Source: Clavaria fumosa
Taxonomy: Eukaryota; Basidiomycota; Agaricomycetes; Agaricales; Clavariaceae
Direction of reading: 5' to 3'
DNA: 64,000 nt
Assembly: GCA_951802425.1 (NCBI GenBank)
Contig: OX637797.1
Span: 2,914,001-2,978,000 of the forward strand
Shown: positions 57,319 to 64,000 of the stretch, one piece after another
How positions within the stretch are numbered: position 1 is the stretch's first letter
Layout of the letters: each line of letters starts with the position of its first letter
Made by a program: the position numbers and the translations under genes
Notes under the pieces: generated by a model
What the model saw: the letters and a program-made list of their open reading frames with translations, nothing else
What the model was told of the DNA's origin: nothing
Database searches by the model: none

Positions 57319-57699
57319 TTTTGTGGTTGTCGGGCGTGCGTACTCGACGCATGCACTCGTCTTTCGCTCACAACGACGCGTCCGTAAAAAAAAAAATAGC
57401 AACAAGATGTTTGTATTTATTGACTTCAAAGCAACCCAAACTGGTAGTACGTGGTACCGCCTCGGGGAAACGCACAGAGCTTCGGTGTGACGTCCTTTTG
57501 CGAGGAGGCGGATCTGTTATAGCGGTAAGGCAATGTATAGCCGTCGGGTTCCGGAGGGCGTTGAGCTCTTCGTAGGGTATTTCGGAACAGCGTCTGCGAT
57601 AGGCTCTGTGGTGCTATGATTGATGAGCCCAAGCCTGAGTCCGAGGTCTGGATGAAGTACTGAAGTAGGTCAAGGAATAGTTTGAAAGTCTTTCTGCCT
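57319..57699. other. interval between MPP10 and the FAD-oxidase relic
   Basis: It contains the MPP10 promoter and possibly degenerate downstream sequence of the oxidase relic. No intact frame is recognisable. Confidence 0.35.
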
Positions 57700-58541
57700 T
57701 CCTCCAGCCTCCGTGATTTGAGCGACATGTTCGGAAGAAAAACACAGGACTCCGGCGAACAGAGTGAGGCACTGGAGATACAGCTTGAATACAAATTCGG
57801 TGACGACGCTAAAGTTGCAACCAGAGCCTCGCACGGCCCAGAATAGGTCTGAATTCTCTGTCTCGTTCGCGACTAGGATGGTCCCATCAGCGATGACGAT
57901 AGTGACCTGGTGAAAAAGAAATGTGTTGAGCGGTCTTCGCTCTCAAGAAATATATCATTGGATGCGCACCTGCATGACATCGTCAAGGGCGAGTCGGTAA
58001 GCGCTACTTTGATAGCCATGACCACCCGAGTGTAAGTCTGTCGAGAATGCTCATCAGTGTTCATCGCAAAAGATGAGATCTCAGGCTCACCCTCCAATGC
58101 TAGTCTGCGTGCCTCTACGTTAGCTGAAAGCGCCGTAGATGAAAGAGGATACTCTACATGATCGACCGTGCCCACAACATCTGCAAGACCATGCGTGATG
58201 GCGGCCTCGTCTACGGCGCGCAACAGCGCGCCCTCGCCGACATACGCAAGGCGCTATTCAGAATCTATCCTGACGGTATTGATATGGCGAGAAAGGTCGA
58301 CGACAGGCCAACCCTCGCTCGAGGACGCGCTAGACATGGTGGCCCCACCGCAGATGGCGAGGTCCAACTGCTGCACACGCATACCGAATCGCCTCCGCAA
58401 CGTCCGACTCGTCTCGCACAAATGCGACGACCGCGGCCTGCCGCTCAGCGTTCGCTGCCCAGCGCGCAATGGCATCAGTGTGGTGGGCGTTGGCCGGTCC
58501 CCTTTGAATTCAGAACGCAACACGTCCAGGGAAGGTGCCAT
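57700..58541 (-). pseudogene. decayed FAD-linked oxidase (berberine-bridge type)
   Basis: Fragments in several minus-strand frames match the intact neighbour: DAIARWAANAERQAAVVAFV, VVDLSRHINTVRIDSE, RLAYVGEGALLRAVDEAAIT, HGLADVVGTVDHV and NETENSDLFWAVRGSGCNFS. An in-frame TAG interrupts SE/RLAYVG at 58254-58256. A frame change occurs near 58371, where the flavin-linking GGHH motif should be; only CGGATMS remains. The BBE C-terminal domain is absent. These lesions support a relic of a tandem duplicate. Confidence 0.75.
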
Positions 58542-58845
58542 GTGTGGACGTCTCGGGGTGGGCTTTTGTACCGCACATCTCTGCTATCAGTTGATAGATT
58601 CTGAAAAGGATCGAACAGCCAGCTTTTCTCACTCGCCATCACGAGACCTTTACGGCTGCCGTGTGTCAACGCGCCTGGCTCGACAATTTACAGTAAGATC
58701 TTCACTCAACAGAATAAGTATTGTTTGCAGCGACCATGATGCACTATTTGCTAAACTACACACGACATGGATGCTGAATCGCAGTGATGATTGATTTCAA
58801 GGGCACCCCCATAGACTAAAGAACCTCGCACCCAAACAGAAACGC
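58542..58845. other. spacer between the two FAD oxidase copies
   Basis: This 300-bp interval holds no recognisable gene. It should include the former promoter of the relic and the 3' end of the intact oxidase. Confidence 0.35.
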
Positions 58846-60534
58846 CTAGGCGGAAGGGGTGATAGCATACCACTTGTTGAACAACACCTCAGGATCGTAC
58901 TTTTGCTTAAGCTTCTGGAGGCGCGGATAATTGTCGCCAAATTGAAGATGAGCGGAAGAGGCATTCGATTCTACCGCTGCGTTTGCAAATTGCGGTCAGG
59001 TGAGTCTAAACTTACCATCGAGCACGACAGTCACGTACTGTAATTGCCATAGCACAAATCTACTTGAGTTTTCTCCTGGTCAGCCACGATGGACAGCAGC
59101 GCGTTACATTCGCGCCGGGCGGTTTCGAGGTTCTGCTGTGAGTCCTCAGTCCAGGTGGCCAAAACGACCATATGACAGGTGCGATCGCGATGGAAGAAGG
59201 CGGTGGCGTCTCTGGGCACACTGGAGACCTTTCCGCCAACAAAGTACTCCTGAAACACCGTGAACTTGACAGGACCTTCGTTGAGAGAGAGGACGCGGGA
59301 AATCATCTGCGGCATGAGAGGGCGCAACGACTTAGTGAAGTAGACGGATTTGAGGTAACGGTTAAGGCCATGTGCCGCCATCGGGTTGTTGATCCCGTTG
59401 AGCGTTTCGTAAGGAATCTCTGCAGTGGTATCCACAATAGGCTCTGGGAATCGTGGTCTCAATGAATGTCTTCAGTTCTGCGATGAGGGATACTGACTGA
59501 GCTCATAAAAGGCCTTATACTTTGCCCTGCCTTCTTCGGCCGGACCGTTATAAACCAAGATAACACCAACAAGTGGCTGACGGGAATGAGGATTGGAACA
59601 GACGTGTAAAAATATGGAACATACTTTGGCGTCTGGCGCGATCGCATGATAGATCACCTCATTCTCAGATGGATTGGAGTCCCACCATGCTTCAATCAGA
59701 GCAGCCAATTTGGGCTCAGTTTCATGAGGGAAGAGCAAAACTCCGCATAAAATAGTGCGGCTCTGAGGATGCAGACGCAAGACAAACTCAGTGATGACAC
59801 CGAAATTGCTGCCAGCACCTCGGATACCCCAGAAGAGATCTGCATTCTCTTGCTCGTTTGCTGTAAGGATGGATCCGTCCGCGGTAACCACAGTTGCCTA
59901 GAAGGGAGACATTCAGTAGAGAGCATTGCATGGAATGCAGCAACAAACCTGAACCAAGTTGTCGATTGCCAGGCCATGACGTGGAGTCTGGAAACCATAA
60001 CCGCCGCCGCTGATCAAACTATTGGGGTCGGAAAATGTCAGAATATGATATCAGCCAAGCAGGGTCACCCACCCTCCTACACCAGTCTAAAGGAGTAGAC
60101 TTCAGATAATCAAATAGGAGTTGAGACAATGGACAGCGTACGTGGTTAATGGTCCCGACAACGGTGGCAAGACCATGCTCAATAGCGGCTTTGTCGACGG
60201 CTTCGAGGAGAGAGCCGCCCCCAACGTACGCCAAGCGTCGCTCGGGGTCAACCCTCACGGTATTGAGATGGTGGGATAAGTCGATGACGAGGCCACCGTC
60301 TGTTGAAGATGCAGCACCGGCATGATGACCGCCACACTTAATGGCGATGTCCAGCTTCAGCGACTTAGCATACTTGATAGCCAACGATACATCGTTCGCA
60401 TCTCGTACGAAAGCAACTAGTCCGGCTTTCTTAGTCGAGTTGGTCGCCCAACGGGCGATGGCATCATTATACCTCGGGTCGCTGGGTAAGACGAGATCAC
60501 CCTTGAATTTGGCTTGGAGGTCAGCGAGCGACAT
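58846..60534 (-). CDS. FAD-linked oxidoreductase, berberine-bridge-enzyme type
   Basis: The exons begin 60142-60534, 60073-60086 (14-nt micro-exon), 59949-60015 and continue from 59897; later junctions lie near 59624/59582, 59502/59451 and 59046. The N-terminal FAD domain has AIKCGGHHAGAASSTDGGLV (the His of GGH is the usual covalent flavin site), VIDLSHHLNTVRVDPERRLA and TINHTGVGGLISGGGYGF. The substrate half has NADLFWGIRGAGSNFGVITE. The C-terminal BBE motif is DNYPRLQKLKQKYDPEVLF, then NKWYAITPSA. Such enzymes oxidise sugars, alcohols or secondary metabolites; the substrate cannot be read from the sequence. No signal peptide is seen at the chosen start MSLADLQAKF. Confidence 0.85.
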
Positions 60535-61084
60535 AGTCAGGGGAGGAGAAGAGGGGGGAAGTGTGGACAGGGCGCCGCCCCATTTTATATGGAACTGAGG
60601 TCGTCTCCTATTCTTTTTTGAAATTGGTGATGGGATGGATAATCGTATTGCATAAATGTTACGTAAAACATTTGCCTTCGCGCCATTTACATGGTCGCGC
60701 CTCCCCTGCTGTTAGGGTCATCACAGAATGAACTGTCATCGATGTCATCCCCTACCAGCTCACTGAGTTGCACAACCCGCTCATTAGTGCAAGCAGAGTG
60801 TTTGCTCACCAGCAAACTCCACTCACTGCCAGTGCAAATGGCTTCTTGAGACTCGCTTTGCCATGGCTGGCACAACATCTACTACTCATGTCTTGGAGTC
60901 CATCCCCTTGCAATGTAAGACAATGGAAACAAGATCCTTTATAGAGTTAGCAGGCCCTGCTGTGTACCGCAGCCTTATTAGTAGGCAGTAGTAGGATACA
61001 TTTTCTTGTCATGTGCATATAAAATTAAAATTAATTTTACGGGGTAGGACCCAAACCGAGCATGCGAGGCAAGGTCACACTCGC
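60535..61084. promoter_or_regulatory. divergent upstream region of FAD oxidase and TAD1
   Basis: About 550 bp separate two divergent ATGs. An AT-rich stretch lies at 61015-61040. No specific regulatory site or coding exon was recognised. Confidence 0.35.
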
Positions 61085-62638
61085 ATGGAATTGGGCATGG
61101 AACACGACCCCATCAGCATCAGTGAAGTACTCGACCAGTATCGCCGTCTGGCCTTCGTTCTACCTTCCGGAAATTACACAGTTCTCGCGTCATTTATCTT
61201 GGCCAACTCCTTCAATGGATCTCGCAAAGTCATATCCGCCTGTACAGGTTTAAAATGTCTACCCATAGACCGTTTCCCACCACGCGGCAACGCGCTCCAT
61301 GACAGCCACGCCGAGATCCTGGCTCGTCGCGCTGCTCTGCGCTGGCTCGTGGAGGAGGTTGCGCGCTCCCACACCAGCACGGAGTCCGAGTGGATCTTGA
61401 AAGGGTCGGACGGTAGATACACCCTCCAGGAGAACGTCCTTCTGCACATGTACATCTCCACCGTCCCATGTGAGACCTCACAATCAAGAACGTCTTCTCA
61501 CTGAAATATATACAATATTAGGCGGCGATGCCTCCACCCGCCTACTCGCGTCCGTTCAGGATCCCCATATGGCCACTCTGAAAGACTCCATACCCACCCC
61601 CGTCCTACCCTTAAACGCCGCCGCTCGCGGGCGGGACGGCTACTCGCGGCACGGTGTGCTCCGCACCAAACCCGGCCGCGCCGACTCCCCGCCTACATCG
61701 TGTATGTCATGTAGCGACAAGATCGCCGCGTGGAATGTGCTTGGTATCCAAGGCGCGCTCTTCTCGCGTCTCTTCCGTCCTATCAAGCTCGCGCGCGTCG
61801 TCGTCGGAGGTGTGCCGCATGAGGCACAGGAGCAGTTTGTGCGCGAAGACTGCGAGCGCGCTCTGTTCGGCAGATTGGAAACCTTGCAAGGTCTCTCTTC
61901 TGTCGCCGGGTTTGCTGGTTCGATCTTATAAGCTGAGAGGCCAGCACATCTCTAGATCTACCGGGTGAATTCAAGCTATTCAAACCAACTATCCACTTTA
62001 CGAACATCGCTTTTGCGCATTCTCGACCATTTCGTCGCTCCCAAATCGTAGACAAGTCGTGCAATGAATGTATGTGCGTCACGCTTTCAGGAACCTCAGC
62101 TCCACTTTGACGAGATCTTTTGAACACTCACCGTCAGCTCTGTGTTGGTTTGCCGACTCTGGGAGGCCACACGAAGTACTCATCAATGGCTTCAGACGGG
62201 GTGTGCCCGCGAAACATCGTCAGAGAGAGTCGTGCAAGTCAGTCTGCAATCGAGACCCTGTCTGTGACGCGCCCAAATTCACATTGTAGATGTGCTGCGG
62301 CCGAAACTTAAAACTAAAAACCAAGACCTCTGCTCTGCAAGCTGGCCATGTTTCAGTTGTATCAGCAAACAGCGGCTCTTCTCAATCTTTCGCCACTTCC
62401 GCGAGTATTCTGCCTCGTTCACTAACACATCCACTGACTTACTGGACCTGGTACTCGTCTACACAGTCATAACATGTCGTACTTTGATGCGAAGCAGACT
62501 GCGGCGGACTATCAAGCAGCGAAGCGTGTTTTGCTCGGTGTGCATTCTCCGTTTGCTGGATGGATCAGGAGCGGTGAGGAGTGGGAGTTATTTGATAGTA
62601 GTGGGGCCCTGGTCGAAAAGCACACGCTACCACCATAA
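61085..62638 (+). CDS. TAD1: tRNA-specific adenosine deaminase Tad1
   Basis: Exons 61085-61469, 61522-61890, 61956-62069 and 62138 onward; the end is at 62638. Tad1 converts A37 of tRNA-Ala to inosine. The deaminase motifs are present: GLKCLPIDRF, the zinc/catalytic site LHDSHAEILARRAALRWLVE, the STVPCGGDAST block and the second Cys pair in SCMSCSDKIAAWNVLGIQGA. Later conserved blocks are ARVVVGGVPH, HSRPFRRSQI, LCWFADSGRPHEVLINGFRR, LCKLAMFQLYQQTAALLN and MSYFDAKQTAADYQAAKRVL. The 3' exon joins (about 62215-62480) cannot be made in frame with GT-AG sites alone. A GC donor fits the last one; the preceding join remains unresolved. Confidence 0.78.
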
Positions 62639-62863
62639 ATCCGTCGACGCTAACCGGGAACTGCAGTATGGTCGCAGCCACGCATTCTAGTTATTCACAA
62701 TTCAACTGTGCCTGATCCCGGGGCGATACAGTAAGTACAAACATAGTCGTAAATTTACATACTGCTCATCGTGACACAGCCACTCGCAAACACAAACAAA
62801 ACCTGACGCTAGATAAAGTAGTCGCATATTAGTTCGCAGATCATCAAAATCGCTGATGCGGTG

Positions 62864-64000
62864 TTATTGATCCTTCTTTTTGAAAGAAGCAGGAGAGCGG
62901 GTGATCGAAGATGTTATTATGTCGTCAGAGTTAGAATCAGAGTTGGAATGTGGAAGAAGGGGTTCGCTGTCGAGGACTGGGGACCTCGACGTTGCCACCG
63001 CAGGCGAGTGCAGCTCATCTTCGCTAGAACCATGACTGCACATGCCACCCCGGTTCGGCGTCGATGTTCCCGAGCGGGCGGACGACTCCGCAAGCTCTTT
63101 CCGGAGCAATTCGAGTTCGCGCTCGAATCTATACCGATGGGAAATTTACGTCGCGTATCAGAATGTCATTGCTGAGAGCTTATAATAGTGTGAAAGGATA
63201 ACGTACTTGCGTCCGAACACTTCAATGTAAAATCCACCGCCGTTCCAGACGCTCACGGCGAAAATGAAAATTATGAAGACACCGCTCCAGAACGCGCTAT
63301 CGTACAAGATGTACACGGCGGGCAATTCAGTCAATATGCCATAGACTGGGAAGAACAAGCATTGTTCGTGAGCACTATCGGGTGAATACATCAAACGTTC
63401 GGTAGTAAACCTCACCGAGTTGACCGCTCATGAAAGCTATTTCACGATGTTGTTCTGGTATCGATGATAATGTGCGGCCGATGATACCACGCTTATCATT
63501 CAAAAGCCAGGAGAAGGAAGTGGTTCGTTGGCCCGATTGAATTTTCGCTCTACGGTCAATTAGAAGAAACTACTGAAAATTCAGCATAACTTGTATGTAG
63601 CTCGAGGGTCGTGCTTACTTTCCAGTACAGCAGTTGCCAGACCACATCTGAATGTTTCATTTATAAGCACCATCACAGTAGCATGCATGACATGAAGACC
63701 TACATATCAGACTACTGAAGAGGAAGGCACGGAGGGGGTTGAGATGGGGCACGCTACGTAAGGCTGGAAAGCGTGTTGGGGCGTCAGGGTAGAAATGTCT
63801 GTAAACCATAAGAACGAGTTTTCAGAGACTGGGCGAGGCGGCGTACCGTATCACGGTGAACGCGAACGGAGCATAGATGTGAATGAATAACGAGGTGACT
63901 TTGTCGATGTCGTGGAAGACAAGAGAGTTCCTCCATGTAATGACTGAGCTGGCGAGGGATCCGTGAGAGAGGCAGTAGCATGCGACAAATAGTGTAGGGC
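62864..64000 (-). CDS. GPC1: glycerophosphocholine acyltransferase (GPC1/DUF2838), C-terminal part
   Basis: The gene is cut by the right edge, so the N-terminus is missing. The recognisable blocks, in coding order, are YCLSHGSLASSVITWRNSLV, FHDIDKVTSLFIHIYAPFAF, then short exons, VYGILTELPAVYILYDSAFW, a hydrophobic helix (SGVFIIFIFAVSVWNGGGFY) and IEVFGRK leading into FERELELLRKELAESSA. The last 65 residues are Ser-rich and polar, with a stop at 62864-62866. Members are multipass ER enzymes that acylate glycerophosphocholine to recycle phosphatidylcholine. Intron-exon borders in 63400-63850 were not resolved one by one. Confidence 0.8.

Noticed and set aside
37980..60534. Isochorismatase-fold enzyme, aldo-keto reductase and FAD oxidases as a metabolite cluster
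   Set aside because: They are separated by unrelated housekeeping genes and no core synthase, transporter or pathway regulator is present.

Overview
The window looks like nuclear DNA of a basidiomycete fungus, most likely an agaricomycete. It has dense genes on both strands, split by many short introns (mostly 47-70 bp, GT-AG with a few inferred GC-AG), and 50-150 bp gene spacing. The gene families also fit: a FunK1 kinase, a WOPR regulator, tandem CCCH proteins, a Ytp1-like membrane protein and a berberine-bridge-type oxidase. Gene models below were spliced by hand from the sequence. For most of them the summed exon length was checked to be a multiple of three.

Layout. 0.7-5.2 kb: a single-pass membrane protein and a Ytp1-like multipass protein (+). 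5.5-12.8 kb (-): COQ2, RhoGDI and two tandem CCCH zinc-finger paralogues. 13.4-16.9 kb (+): CDT1 and a conserved unknown. 17-20.3 kb: a proteasome trio, beta1 (-), RPN12 (+) and alpha7 (-). 20.4-23.4 kb: a Nup82/Nup88-like nucleoporin. 23.4-29.4 kb: sparse DNA, a WOPR regulator, a small membrane protein, a 221-bp hAT-type MITE with perfect 8-bp target-site duplications, and a FunK1 kinase. 29.7-30.4 kb: a dynamin-tail relic. 31.2-41.6 kb: hexokinase, AP-3 mu, a SOD-like mitoribosomal protein, OST2/DAD1, a mitofissin (Atg44) homologue, an isochorismatase-fold hydrolase and STI1/HOP with a perfect heat-shock element upstream. 41.7-57.3 kb: a GC-rich, low-complexity, homopolymer-rich block holding an Ara2-like aldo-keto reductase, an NDUFA4-like protein, a 1505-residue coiled-coil protein, a bZIP factor, a foldback element between two direct repeats, and MPP10. 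57.7-64 kb: a decayed and an intact FAD-linked oxidase, TAD1, and the C-terminal part of a GPC1-type acyltransferase running off the right edge.

Most genes are housekeeping: ubiquinone synthesis, replication licensing, protein turnover, nuclear transport, vesicle sorting, glycosylation, chaperones and rRNA/tRNA processing. I see no biosynthetic cluster, defence system or other clear multi-gene system. The most unusual items are the MITE, the foldback element between direct repeats, the extended mitofissin, the proteasome trio, two decayed paralogues and several very small exons.
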